Below, one piece after another: positions 17,696-26,089 of a stretch of DNA of 37,322 bases. Under the pieces are notes generated by a model that did not search any database, had not been told where the DNA came from, and saw nothing but the letters and a program-made list of their open reading frames with translations. The position numbers and the translations under genes are program-made. The stretch covers positions 1 to 37,322 of the forward strand of contig JASBTD010000037.1 of NCBI GenBank assembly GCA_030148605.1. The letters run 5' to 3'. The stretch is from Erythrobacter sp. Lineage in GTDB: Bacteria; Pseudomonadota; Alphaproteobacteria; Sphingomonadales; Sphingomonadaceae. Positions within the stretch are counted from its first letter, which is position 1. Each line of letters opens with the position of its first letter.

Positions 17696-20600
17696 ATGTG
17701 GCTCGCGGACGTATCGATCCGGCGCCCGGTTTTCGCGACGATGTTGATTGCATCGCTCGTCGTTTTGGGGTTCGTCTCATTTAACCGGCTGGGTGTCGAC
17801 CTATTTCCAGATGTAGAGTTTCCATACGTTTCCGTGACGACTGCACTTCCTGGCGCCTCGCCCGGAACTGTGGAGAGCGAAGTTACCGACATCATTGAGG
17901 AACAGCTCAACACGATTGCGGGATTGCGCCAGATGCGGTCGACCAGTGCCGAGGGCGTGAGCATCGTCAATCTCGAATTCGAACTCGAGGAAGATGCCGA
18001 TCTGAAAGCGCAGGAAGTGCGCGACAAGATGTCGCGACTTGGAGCCGATCTGCCAGCTGATTCCGAGCCGCCGGTGATAGAAAAGGTCGATCCCGATGCT
18101 GCGCCTATTCTCTCGGTTCTCATGTCGGGCGACATGCCCGTTCGCGATCTTACCGCTTTCGCAGACGAGGAAGTTAAGGAGCGTTTGCAGCGCGTCCCCG
18201 GCGTCGGTTCGGTCGAGCTGGTCGGCGGACGCAAGCGGGAAATGCGTATCTGGCTCGATGCACCAGCAATGCGCGCTCGCGGAGTGACGGCGGATGACGT
18301 ACTCGGCGCGATTCAGCGCGAGAACACCGAATTACCCGGTGGGCGTTTGGTCACCGAGGGGCGCGCACGCCAATTCGGCATTCGCATACTCGCCGAAGCA
18401 GAAAGCGCGGCAGAATTCGCGGCAATACCCATCGCCTATCGACCCAATGGCCAAACCGTGCGGATCGGCGACGTCGGAAGGGTCGAAGACTCGATTGAAG
18501 ACGAGGCCAGTTATGCTCAGCTCGATGGTGAACCAGGCGTCGTTCTTGAGGTCCGCAAACAAAGCGGTGAGAATACCGTCGCCGTGGCCGAACAAATCCG
18601 CGCTGAAATAGAAGGCCTTCGAACTTCAGCTCCCGACGGCGTCAATTTCGTCATCGCGCGCGACACGTCCCGCTTTATCGAACAGGCCATTGGAGACGTG
18701 CTGTTCGACCTCTTTATCGCGGTGGTTCTGGTGATCGCCGTGACTTTCCTTTTCCTTCTCAGTTGGCGCGCAACGATCATCGTATTGCTGGCAATTCCGA
18801 CTTCGATAGTCGCAACCTTTATTGCCTTTGCGGCGTTCGATTTCACGATCAACATGGTCACTTTGTTAGCGCTGACGGTCGCTATCGGCCTGCTGGTCGA
18901 TGACGCGATCGTCGTCGTCGAAGCAGTTCAAAATGATGTCGAAGAAGGTGCTGACGCAACTGAAGCGGCTCATACAGCCACCAAGCGGGTTGCCTTGGCG
19001 GTTCTGGCAGGCACCTTTGCGACTTTGGCGGTGTTCGTGCCGATCGCGTTCATGGAAGGGATCGTTGGCCGATTTTTCTTTCAATACGGTCTTGCCATCG
19101 TGTTCTCCGTCAGCGTCTCGATGCTGGTTGCCTTCACGCTTACACCCGCGCTTTCGGCCCGGTTGCTGCGTCCCGAAGAAAAGGAGAGTGGCTGGCTCGC
19201 GCGGATCGAAGAATTCCACGTTGGGATGCGACAACGCTATGAAAGGCTCGTATCCTGGGCGATCCGACGCCGCTACCTTGTGCTAGGCGGCGCGCTTGCC
19301 AGCGTATTCGTCGGGGTCTTTTTCGCTGCGCTCGTGCCCAGCACATTCATGTCCACCACGGACCGCTCGGAATTTCTCGCCACGGTCAAGCTGCCTCTCG
19401 GCACCGGGATAGCCGGGGCAAAGGATGCAGCGCAGCAGGTGGAAACTGCCTTGCGCGAAAATCCCGAAGTCGAGCTCGTCTTTGTCAGTGCGGGCAGCGG
19501 GACCAATCCAAAGACCAACGAGCTCGATATCTATGTCGGCCTTTCGCCCAAACGGTCGCGCGACGCGACGCAAGACGACATAATGACCTTCGCACGCGAG
19601 GCAGCACTCGAAGGTGTCCCGACGGCAAGCCAAGTTGCGGTGGAGGAAGTTCCGTGGGTTTCGGGCGCAGGGGTCGGACAGACCGCGATAGAACTGATCA
19701 TCACTGGGCCGGACACCGCCACCATCAATACCTATGCGCAATGGCTTGAAGGTGAACTGTCCGCGCGATCCGATTTCGTGGACGTGCGCTCCACCTACGA
19801 GGGCGGCAGGCCTGAGTTGCAGATCGCGCTCGACCGTGATCGGGCGGCGGACCTCGGTATTTCTGCGCGCAATCTCGCCGCAGCTTCGCGGACACTGGTA
19901 GGCGGGAGCGATGCCGGAACATTCGAGACCGGCGGACGCCGCTACGACGTCCGGGTTCGATTGGAGGAAAGTGGGCGACAGCAACTGAGCGACATCGAGG
20001 CGCTGCCACTCAGGACAGGCCAAGGCAGCCTAGTGGATCTGGCGGCAATTGCCGACATCGATGTCACGCTGAGCGCTGCAGAGATCGAACGCATTGATCG
20101 CTCGCGCCAGATTTCCGTGCTCGCCAATACCGCGCCCGGTGTGCCGTTGAGCGTTGCCGTTGCAGATGTAGAGGAACTACTTGCCGCCAACCCACCGCCA
20201 GCTGGACTGTCTACCCAAATGGAAGGCACAGCGCGCCGCCTCGCAGAAACGAGCGAGGCCATTATCTTTGCCTTCATCTTGGCGATTATCGCACTCTACA
20301 TCGTCCTCGCAAGCCAGTTTAACAGCTTCGGGCAACCCATCATCATAATGCTCACCGCGCCATTATCCTTCTCCGGCGCGTATTTCATCATGTGGGCAGC
20401 GGGTCAGGAAATGAGCTTGTTTGCGCAAATCGGCATGATTGCGCTTATGGGTATCGTGATGAAAAACGGCATCCTGCTTGTCGATCGCGCCAACCAGTTC
20501 CGCGATTCTGGCAAAGATGCTGCTGCGGCCATGCGCGATGCCGCGCCGGAACGGCTGCGACCAGTCCTCATGACCGCGCTGGCTGCCGTTTTCGGCATGA

Positions 20601-20788
20601 TGCCCGTCGCATTGGCACAGTCAGACGCTGCGGAATGGAGAAACCCCATGGGATTCATCATTATCGGCGGTCTCACGACATCTACCTTCCTGACATTGTT
20701 GGTGATACCCGCAGCTTATGCGGCAGCCTCGGATTTACGGAACGTCGTGACCAATTTCCGATCTCCGTTTTTGCAGAGACCAGCGTAG
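17696..20788 (+). CDS. RND-family efflux permease (AcrB/HAE1-like)
   Basis: This 1030-residue inner-membrane proton antiporter has the usual 12-helix layout with two large periplasmic loops. The N-terminal RPVFATMLIASLVVLG helix precedes the porter-domain motif GVDLFPDVEFPYVSV, and the essential acidic pair in TM4 is present (D402, D403 in GLLVDDAIVVVE). Helices around GIVMKNGILLVDRAN and near the C-terminus complete the fold. It is the last gene of the MarR-regulated operon. The substrate is not predictable, but the HAE-type motifs and the MarR regulator favour small hydrophobic compounds rather than metals. An inverted repeat follows. Confidence 0.96.
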   Translation: MWLADVSIRRPVFATMLIASLVVLGFVSFNRLGVDLFPDVEFPYVSVTTALPGASPGTVESEVTDIIEEQLNTIAGLRQMRSTSAEGVSIVNLEFELEEDADLKAQEVRDKMSRLGADLPADSEPPVIEKVDPDAAPILSVLMSGDMPVRDLTAFADEEVKERLQRVPGVGSVELVGGRKREMRIWLDAPAMRARGVTADDVLGAIQRENTELPGGRLVTEGRARQFGIRILAEAESAAEFAAIPIAYRPNGQTVRIGDVGRVEDSIEDEASYAQLDGEPGVVLEVRKQSGENTVAVAEQIRAEIEGLRTSAPDGVNFVIARDTSRFIEQAIGDVLFDLFIAVVLVIAVTFLFLLSWRATIIVLLAIPTSIVATFIAFAAFDFTINMVTLLALTVAIGLLVDDAIVVVEAVQNDVEEGADATEAAHTATKRVALAVLAGTFATLAVFVPIAFMEGIVGRFFFQYGLAIVFSVSVSMLVAFTLTPALSARLLRPEEKESGWLARIEEFHVGMRQRYERLVSWAIRRRYLVLGGALASVFVGVFFAALVPSTFMSTTDRSEFLATVKLPLGTGIAGAKDAAQQVETALRENPEVELVFVSAGSGTNPKTNELDIYVGLSPKRSRDATQDDIMTFAREAALEGVPTASQVAVEEVPWVSGAGVGQTAIELIITGPDTATINTYAQWLEGELSARSDFVDVRSTYEGGRPELQIALDRDRAADLGISARNLAAASRTLVGGSDAGTFETGGRRYDVRVRLEESGRQQLSDIEALPLRTGQGSLVDLAAIADIDVTLSAAEIERIDRSRQISVLANTAPGVPLSVAVADVEELLAANPPPAGLSTQMEGTARRLAETSEAIIFAFILAIIALYIVLASQFNSFGQPIIIMLTAPLSFSGAYFIMWAAGQEMSLFAQIGMIALMGIVMKNGILLVDRANQFRDSGKDAAAAMRDAAPERLRPVLMTALAAVFGMMPVALAQSDAAEWRNPMGFIIIGGLTTSTFLTLLVIPAAYAAASDLRNVVTNFRSPFLQRPA

Positions 20789-20794
20789 AACGGA

Positions 20795-20897
20795 GCGCTG
20801 GCTTCGTCTTTGCCAGTTTTTGTAATCGGCCCGCGGTCGAAAAGGTATTGTCCGCTTTCCCCCCAGAAGCGGACGCCAGCTCAGTCGAAGCCAGCGC
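20795..20897. terminator. Nested inverted repeats between convergent genes
   Basis: A perfect 12-bp inverted repeat, GCGCTGGCTTCG (20795-20806) and CGAAGCCAGCGC (20886-20897), encloses a hairpin GTCCGCTT/AAGCGGAC (20850-20857 and 20867-20874). The block fills the space between the convergent RND permease and recombinase genes, so it may act as a bidirectional terminator. There is no clean U-tract. GTCCGCTTTC recurs at 21576-21585, hinting at a dispersed repeat. Confidence 0.5.
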
Positions 20898-20907
20898 CCC
20901 TCTCCAC

Positions 20908-21540
20908 TCAGATTTCGGTCTTCTCTGCAAGCGTGAGAGCGTCTTCTATATCGACGCCTAGGTATCGAACCGTGTTCTCGATCTTGGAGTGACCAAGCAG
21001 AATTTGGATCGCTCGGATGTTGCCTGTGGCCTTGTAGATGATCGAGGCCTTCGTTCGACGAAGCGAATGCGTCCCATATTCCTCCCGACGCAGGCCAATC
21101 GCTTCAACCCACTCATCGACAAGCCGAGCGTATTGTCGGGTGCTCAAATGACGTGAGTGATCCACTCGGCTTGGAAAGATGAAGTCCTCGACATCACCTC
21201 CTCTCAGTTCCAGCCAGGCAAACAGACTTGCACGCGCATCTGACGCAATCTCGAACTGAACTGGCCGCCCGGTCTTTCGCTGAGTGATCGTCGCTCGCGT
21301 TCTGATTTCTGGACCACTAACGAGATCGCCGATCTTCAGCTCGACAAGGTCACAGCCTCGCAACTTGCTATCGATCGCCAAATCAAACAGCGCTCGATCT
21401 CGAATTCGTTCTTCACGATCTAGGAAGAAACGGATCGCCCAAATCTGCTTTTGATTGAAAGGGCGCTTTGGACCGATCTTCGCTCCGAAGTTCCAAGGCA
21501 CACGGTTTTGGTAAGCTGGGTCAAAGTGTGAATACGTCAT
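20908..21540 (-). CDS. Small tyrosine recombinase/integrase (catalytic domain only)
   Basis: The product is a 210-residue tyrosine recombinase with all catalytic residues: R61 (SKLRGCDL), K89 (TQRKTGR), H158 and R161 (HSLRRT), H184 (LLGHS) and the nucleophile Y193 (VRYLG). It lacks the usual N-terminal SAM-like core-binding domain; only about 40 residues precede the catalytic fold. The start is ATG 21540, with AAGGAG seven bases upstream; an ATG at 21546 sits too close to that site. It is separate from the P4-type integrase at the right end. Small recombinases of this kind are common on sphingomonad plasmids and islands, perhaps resolving multimers or marking a second, nested element. Confidence 0.92.
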   Translation of the reverse strand: MTYSHFDPAYQNRVPWNFGAKIGPKRPFNQKQIWAIRFFLDREERIRDRALFDLAIDSKLRGCDLVELKIGDLVSGPEIRTRATITQRKTGRPVQFEIASDARASLFAWLELRGGDVEDFIFPSRVDHSRHLSTRQYARLVDEWVEAIGLRREEYGTHSLRRTKASIIYKATGNIRAIQILLGHSKIENTVRYLGVDIEDALTLAEKTEI

Positions 21541-21687
21541 CGTCATTCTCCTTGGCCGGAATGGCCTCAGAGAACGTCCGCTTTCGGGTGCTAAGATCTC
21601 GAATGGCTACGTCTTCGATTAGGGCGCAAAGCTGACGCAAGCAATCGACTCCAATTTGCAGAGATTGGAGCCGCTCTCCTCTGCCGA

Positions 21688-21915
21688 TCAGCCTGATTGC
21701 TCCGCCTCAAACGCCCGCTTCCCTTTCCGCCGGAAGAGCACCAGCGCCTGCGCGCCATCCGGCCCGCGCAGCTTGGCGGCAACGGAAAGGAATGCGCCGT
21801 AAAGCGCGGCGCGGTCATCATCGGTCAGCTCGACCAGATCGGCCTTGGCGACCAGGCCGCCCAGCTCGATCAGTTGCCGCGTCCGCTCGCGTCGTTTGAC
21901 CTGCCATTCGCGCAT
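21688..21915 (-). CDS. traD: TraD-like small conjugal transfer protein
   Basis: The product is 75 residues (MREWQVKRRERTRQLIELGG...), matching the small TraD of Ti/sphingomonad-type mobilization modules, not the large coupling protein of the F plasmid. It has a basic N-terminus, then the conserved helix LIELGGLVAKADLVEL and DDRAALYGAFL. Such proteins probably assist TraA at oriT. An upstream in-frame extension to 22119 overlaps the TraC-like gene and has noncoding composition; the ATG at 21915, 22 bases after that gene's stop, is preferred. The symbol follows Ti nomenclature and is tentative. Confidence 0.8.
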   Translation of the reverse strand: MREWQVKRRERTRQLIELGGLVAKADLVELTDDDRAALYGAFLSVAAKLRGPDGAQALVLFRRKGKRAFEAEQSG

Positions 21916-21937
21916 GTCGGTTCGTGCCTTTGCTCCC

Positions 21938-22243
21938 TCAAGCCGATGCCGCGCCGCCGTCGAGCGACAGATTGCCTTCCGGCTGCTGGCGAGGTCCGCT
22001 CGCAACGTTGCGTGACTTGCCCTGAAAGAAGGCCGCGCCGCGCTTGCGCCAGCCCTCCCCGATTGCCTTGTCGGTATTGGCGGCAGCGTCGAGCAGCGCG
22101 CCAGCCAGGACTTCGGCATCGAGCGCGTCCGCTCCGGTTGCTGTGACCAGCGTACCGAGGTCGCGCACGCGGCGTTCCTTCAACTGTTTGGCCTTGTCGG
22201 CCAGAGCCTTCAGTTCCGAATCAAAATCGCGGGGTTTGCGCAT
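21938..22243 (-). CDS. traC: TraC-like small conjugal transfer protein
   Basis: The product is about 101 residues, starting MRKPRDFDSELKALADKAKQ. The highly charged N-terminal helix (KQLKERRVRDLG), the central LVTATGADALDAEVLAGALL and the GWRKRGAAFFQG motif match the TraC-like proteins encoded beside Ti-type TraA relaxases; these are thought to be relaxosome accessory proteins. An in-frame ATG at 22276 adds 11 residues without family support. It is divergent from traA, with oriT in the 173-base gap, exactly as in Ti plasmids. The symbol is tentative. Confidence 0.8.
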   Translation of the reverse strand: MRKPRDFDSELKALADKAKQLKERRVRDLGTLVTATGADALDAEVLAGALLDAAANTDKAIGEGWRKRGAAFFQGKSRNVASGPRQQPEGNLSLDGGAASA

Positions 22244-22354
22244 GGGGTGCCTCCATCGTTGGTGTGATGGAGCCATGATAGTCTCTGAGCTTTCCCAATG
22301 CAGTAAGGTCGCCGGGACAGTGTGATACCGCCTAGTCCCGATCAGGATTTTATC

Positions 22355-22390
22355 GTGAGAGGGCGCGCTTATACGTCGTGCCGACGTGCG
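22355..22390 (-). other. Origin of transfer (oriT) with RSF1010/Ti-type nick site
   Basis: On the minus strand, TAAGCGCGCCCT (22371-22360) matches the RSF1010 nick region TAAGTGCGCCCT at 11 of 12 bases, and the plus-strand GCGCGCTTATACGTCG resembles the Ti oriT core. Immediately 5' of it on the nicked strand is a perfect hairpin, ACGTCG-GCA-CGACGT (22387-22373), the geometry of MobQ oriTs. The nick is expected after TAAGCGCG, between 22364 and 22363. It lies between the divergent traC-like gene and traA. Confidence 0.82.
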
Positions 22391-22416
22391 GTTTGGCGTG
22401 TAACTGGATTGCCGTC

Positions 22417-25302
22417 ATGGCAATCTTTCATTTCAGCGCAAAGGTCATCGGACGGTCAAGTGGACGCAGTGTCGTTGCGGCGGCGGCCTATCGTGCTGGC
22501 GAGCGATTGCACGATGAGCGGATCGACAGGACCCATGATTTCACCAACAAGGCGGGCGTCCTTCATTCCGGAGTGATGCTGCCTAAAGGCGCGCCCGAAG
22601 CCTTCGCCGACCGGGCCACTTTGTGGAACGCGGTCGAGGCCGCCGAAAAGCGCAAGGATGCCCAGCTATCCCGCGAGGTCGAATTCGCCCTGCCCCGCGA
22701 GCTGTCGAAGAAAGACAACGTCAAGCTGGCGCGCGAATTCGTGAAGGCCGAGTTCGTCGAGAAAGGCATGATCGCCGATCTCAATGTCCATTGGGATATC
22801 GGCGAAGACGGCAAGGCCAAGCCCCACGCCCATGTCATGCTGACGATGCGGGAAGTCACCAAGAACGGCTTCGGCGCAAAGGTTCGCGACTGGAACAGGA
22901 CCGCGCAGATCGAACAATGGCGCGAGCGCTGGGCCAATCATGTCAACCGCGCGCTGGCGGAACGCGACATCGATGCGCGGATCGATCATCGCAGCTTGGA
23001 AGCGCAAGGCATCGCGCTGGAACCGCAGGACAAGATCGGTCCTGCTGCCTCGCGCATTGGCGGACGCGGGCTAGAAGCCGAGCGGATCGAGGAACACCGC
23101 GCGATTGCGCAGCGCAACGGCGAGCGGGTCATCGCGAACCCCGCGCTCGCGTTGGATGCAATCACGCACCAGCAGGCGACCTTCACCAAGCGCGATCTTG
23201 CCGCATTTGTTCACCGGCATAGCGACGGCAAGGAGCAGTTCGATGCTGCCTACAATGCGGTGCGCGCATCGCCCGATTTGATCTCCTTGGGTAAGGACGG
23301 ACGCAGGCAGGACCGCTTCACTTCGCGCGCGATGATCAAGACCGAACAGCGCCTGCATAGTGCCGCCGACGCAATGGCGCAAAGCACGGGCCATGCGGTC
23401 AATGACATTCAGCGTAACGCCGCATTCGCGAGCGCTTCAAAGCGCGGCCTGGTCCTGTCCCGTGAGCAGAAATTCGCCTTCGAGCATGTCACCAATAGCA
23501 AGGGTCTTGCCGTTGTCGTCGGCTATGCCGGAACTGGCAAAAGCGCGATGCTGGGCGTGGCGCGCAAGGCTTGGGAAAGCGCGGGCTATTCCGTGCGTGG
23601 TGCAGCGCTCTCCGGCATTGCTGCCGAAGGTCTGGAAAACGGCTCCGGCATCGCTTCGCGCACCATCGCCAGCCTTGAGCATCAATGGGGCAAGGGACGC
23701 GAACAGCTCACTTCGCGCGACATGCTAGTCATTGATGAGGCTGGCATGGTCGGCACGCGCCAGATGGAGCGCGTGCTGTCCCATGCCGCCAGGGCCGGTG
23801 CGAAGGTGGTCCTGGTCGGCGACCAGCAGCAGCTTCAGGCCATCGAAGCAGGCGCGGCATTCCGGGCGATCCACGAGCGCCACGGCGGGGTCGAGATCAC
23901 CGAGGTCCGCCGCCAGCTTTCCGATTGGCAGCAGGATGCGACCAGGCACCTCGCCACGGGCGGAACGGGCGAAGCTATCCGGACCTACGAAGAGCGCGGC
24001 ATGGTCCATGCCGCCGACACCCGCGAAACGGCTCGCACGGCGCTGATCGAACGGTGGAATCAGGGACGCCAGAACAGCCCCGACGACAGCCGGATCATCC
24101 TCACCCACACCAATGACGAGGTGCGCGAGCTGAACCACATGGCGCGCGGGAAGATGCGCGAGGCTGGCGCGCTTGGGGCCGATGCAAAGATAACGGCATC
24201 GCGTGGCGAGCGGCAATTTGCATCGGGCGACCGCATCATTTTCCTGCGCAATGAGCGCGGGCTCGGGGTCAAGAACGGCACGCTGGGCACGGTCGCAATG
24301 GCCAGCGCACAGAGCTTGGCCGTGCGCACCGATGATGGCCGCGACATTGCCTTCGACACCAAGGACTATGCCCATATCGATCATGGCTACGCCGCCACGA
24401 TCCACAAGGCGCAGGGAATGACAGTGGACCGCGCGCATGTGCTCGCCACTCCCGGCATGGACAGCCATTCCGCCTATGTCGCCATGTCGCGCCATCGCGT
24501 TGGGCTGGCGCTGCACCATGGCCGAGATGACTTTGCGGACCAGTCGAAACTTGTCCGCACGCTAAGCCGCGAGCGCGGGAAGGACATGGCGGGCGACTAC
24601 AAACCCGAACAGGCGTTCGCCGAACTGCGCGGCATCAGCTTCCGTGAACGGATCGTGGAGATGGTGCGGAAGGTGCCGGAGAAGGCCAGGTCCATTTTCG
24701 GAAACTTCCGTCCGCAGGCCCGACAGCTCGAAGCACTTCCGGCACAAACCAACACGCAGAACGACCAGCGCCGCGCGGTCGAACGCTACGCCCGTGCGCT
24801 TGGTGATATCGGCACGAAGCAGGCCCAGGGCTTACCCGTTCTGCCGCACCAGAAAGACGCGCTAGAGAAGGCAGGAAAGGCGCTAGAAGCCATCCGGCCC
24901 CATGCCGCCGCCGATCTCGCCAAGGCGCTTGATCGCCGTCCTGAGCTGATCCCCGAGGCCGCTAGCGGGCGCAGCCAGGATACCATGCGCGCCATGCAGC
25001 ATGAAGCCGCAGTGCGCACCGATCCGGCGTTGCGATCCGAACGCTTTGTCAGCGACTGGCAAGGGCTGAGCACGGCGCGCAAACAGCTTGAGCAGCAGGG
25101 TGACCGGGCAGGAGATGCCCGCGTGTCCGCGAAGCTGTCCGAGCTGGCGAAGGGGCTTGAACGCGATCCGCAAGTCGAAGGCCTGCTGCGCGGCAAGGCG
25201 CGCGAACTCGGCATCGATCCGAAGCCCGAACGCAGCATCGCAAACGAACTCACCGCAACCCTTACCCGCGAACGCGCCCGCGCTTTCGACATGGGCATTT
25301 AG
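22417..25302 (+). CDS. traA: Ti-type conjugative relaxase/helicase TraA (MobQ family)
   Basis: This is a 961-residue relaxosome enzyme. The N-terminal MobA/MobL relaxase domain begins MAIFHFSAKVIGRSSGRSVV, with the likely nucleophile Tyr25 (AAYRAGE) and metal-binding His pair H137/H139 (PHAHVMLTMRE). A RecD/TraI-type superfamily 1 helicase follows: Walker A GYAGTGKS (residues 369-376), Walker B MLVIDEAGM (436-444) and the late motif HGYAATIHKAQGMT (from 656). The C-terminal roughly 200 residues are helical and charged. The length is normal for intact TraA. ATG 22417 is chosen because an extension to 22378 reads through the oriT hairpin. It nicks oriT on the opposite strand and unwinds DNA for transfer through a helper's secretion channel. 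Confidence 0.95.
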   Translation: MAIFHFSAKVIGRSSGRSVVAAAAYRAGERLHDERIDRTHDFTNKAGVLHSGVMLPKGAPEAFADRATLWNAVEAAEKRKDAQLSREVEFALPRELSKKDNVKLAREFVKAEFVEKGMIADLNVHWDIGEDGKAKPHAHVMLTMREVTKNGFGAKVRDWNRTAQIEQWRERWANHVNRALAERDIDARIDHRSLEAQGIALEPQDKIGPAASRIGGRGLEAERIEEHRAIAQRNGERVIANPALALDAITHQQATFTKRDLAAFVHRHSDGKEQFDAAYNAVRASPDLISLGKDGRRQDRFTSRAMIKTEQRLHSAADAMAQSTGHAVNDIQRNAAFASASKRGLVLSREQKFAFEHVTNSKGLAVVVGYAGTGKSAMLGVARKAWESAGYSVRGAALSGIAAEGLENGSGIASRTIASLEHQWGKGREQLTSRDMLVIDEAGMVGTRQMERVLSHAARAGAKVVLVGDQQQLQAIEAGAAFRAIHERHGGVEITEVRRQLSDWQQDATRHLATGGTGEAIRTYEERGMVHAADTRETARTALIERWNQGRQNSPDDSRIILTHTNDEVRELNHMARGKMREAGALGADAKITASRGERQFASGDRIIFLRNERGLGVKNGTLGTVAMASAQSLAVRTDDGRDIAFDTKDYAHIDHGYAATIHKAQGMTVDRAHVLATPGMDSHSAYVAMSRHRVGLALHHGRDDFADQSKLVRTLSRERGKDMAGDYKPEQAFAELRGISFRERIVEMVRKVPEKARSIFGNFRPQARQLEALPAQTNTQNDQRRAVERYARALGDIGTKQAQGLPVLPHQKDALEKAGKALEAIRPHAAADLAKALDRRPELIPEAASGRSQDTMRAMQHEAAVRTDPALRSERFVSDWQGLSTARKQLEQQGDRAGDARVSAKLSELAKGLERDPQVEGLLRGKARELGIDPKPERSIANELTATLTRERARAFDMGI

Positions 25303-25312
25303 GAGATACGAC

Positions 25313-26071
25313 ATGGAAGACGATCCCATCGAAGAAGTGCGACTGGACCTCGAAGTCGAAGAACCGCACTCGCCGCAGCCTGAGTCAGAAGCCCTGGCGG
25401 AAACCGATCCGGCAACTGAAGCCTTCGCCCGCCTCGAAGGCGAAATGGCAATGGTGCGACATACCGTCCAGAATATGGCCAGGGAACGCGCCGACATCGT
25501 GATCCCGGACTACACCGCCACGCTTGGCCAGATGGCCGATCAGTTGGCGCAGGTCTCCAAGACGTTGGGTGCAATTGGTGACAAGCCTGCCATCGAGCTG
25601 GCGCCGGAAGACATCGCGGTTCAGATCAAGCGCGCCTCGCTCGATATGCTGCGCGATGCCAGCGACCTGTTCCGGCACGGACGCAAAGACCTAGACACTG
25701 CAACCGGTCGGCTCGCTGCAATTGTCGGGCGAGTCCGCACCGAGGACGAACAGAGGCGCCAGACATGGCGCTTTGCAGCCATGGGGCTGGCTGCCGGTAT
25801 CTTGCTCTGGTCAATCCTGCCCGGCACTATCGCTCGCGCCATGCCCGAAAGCTGGCAGTGGCCCGAGAGTATGGCTCGCAAGGCTGTGGGTGAACCAACT
25901 ATCTTAGAGGCGGGAATGCGGTTGATTCGGTCACAGAATCCAGAGGGCTTCGAAGAGCTAATGGCAACCCACAGAATACTAAACGCGAACCGCGAAGCCT
26001 TGGAACACTGCAGTGAGCGTGCAGAAAACGCGAATGATGCTGTTAGTTGCCATATTCAGATTGGAAAATGA
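25313..26071 (+). CDS. Single-pass membrane protein following traA (DUF6118-like)
   Basis: The product is 252 residues. It starts at ATG 25313, with AGGAGA seven bases upstream, ten bases after traA. Residues 1-40 are acidic and Pro/Glu rich, residues 40-150 are helical and charged (coiled-coil-like), and residues 153-170 (RFAAMGLAAGILLWSILP) form one membrane segment. A conserved-looking tail follows (ARKAVGEPTILEAGMRL, then two cysteines). From memory, proteins of this layout follow traA in many sphingomonad mobilization modules and are called DUF6118; I could not verify this. It may tether the relaxosome to the membrane. The last about 170 bases are more AT-rich than the rest, close to the composition of the following locus. 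Confidence 0.8.
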   Translation: MEDDPIEEVRLDLEVEEPHSPQPESEALAETDPATEAFARLEGEMAMVRHTVQNMARERADIVIPDYTATLGQMADQLAQVSKTLGAIGDKPAIELAPEDIAVQIKRASLDMLRDASDLFRHGRKDLDTATGRLAAIVGRVRTEDEQRRQTWRFAAMGLAAGILLWSILPGTIARAMPESWQWPESMARKAVGEPTILEAGMRLIRSQNPEGFEELMATHRILNANREALEHCSERAENANDAVSCHIQIGK

Positions 26072-26089
26072 ATATGTCAGAGCTGAAAG

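Noticed and set aside
25088..25312. Upstream in-frame extension of the post-traA membrane protein
   Set aside because: It lies entirely inside the 3' end of traA in another frame; the ATG at 25313 has a strong ribosome binding site and the natural N-terminus.
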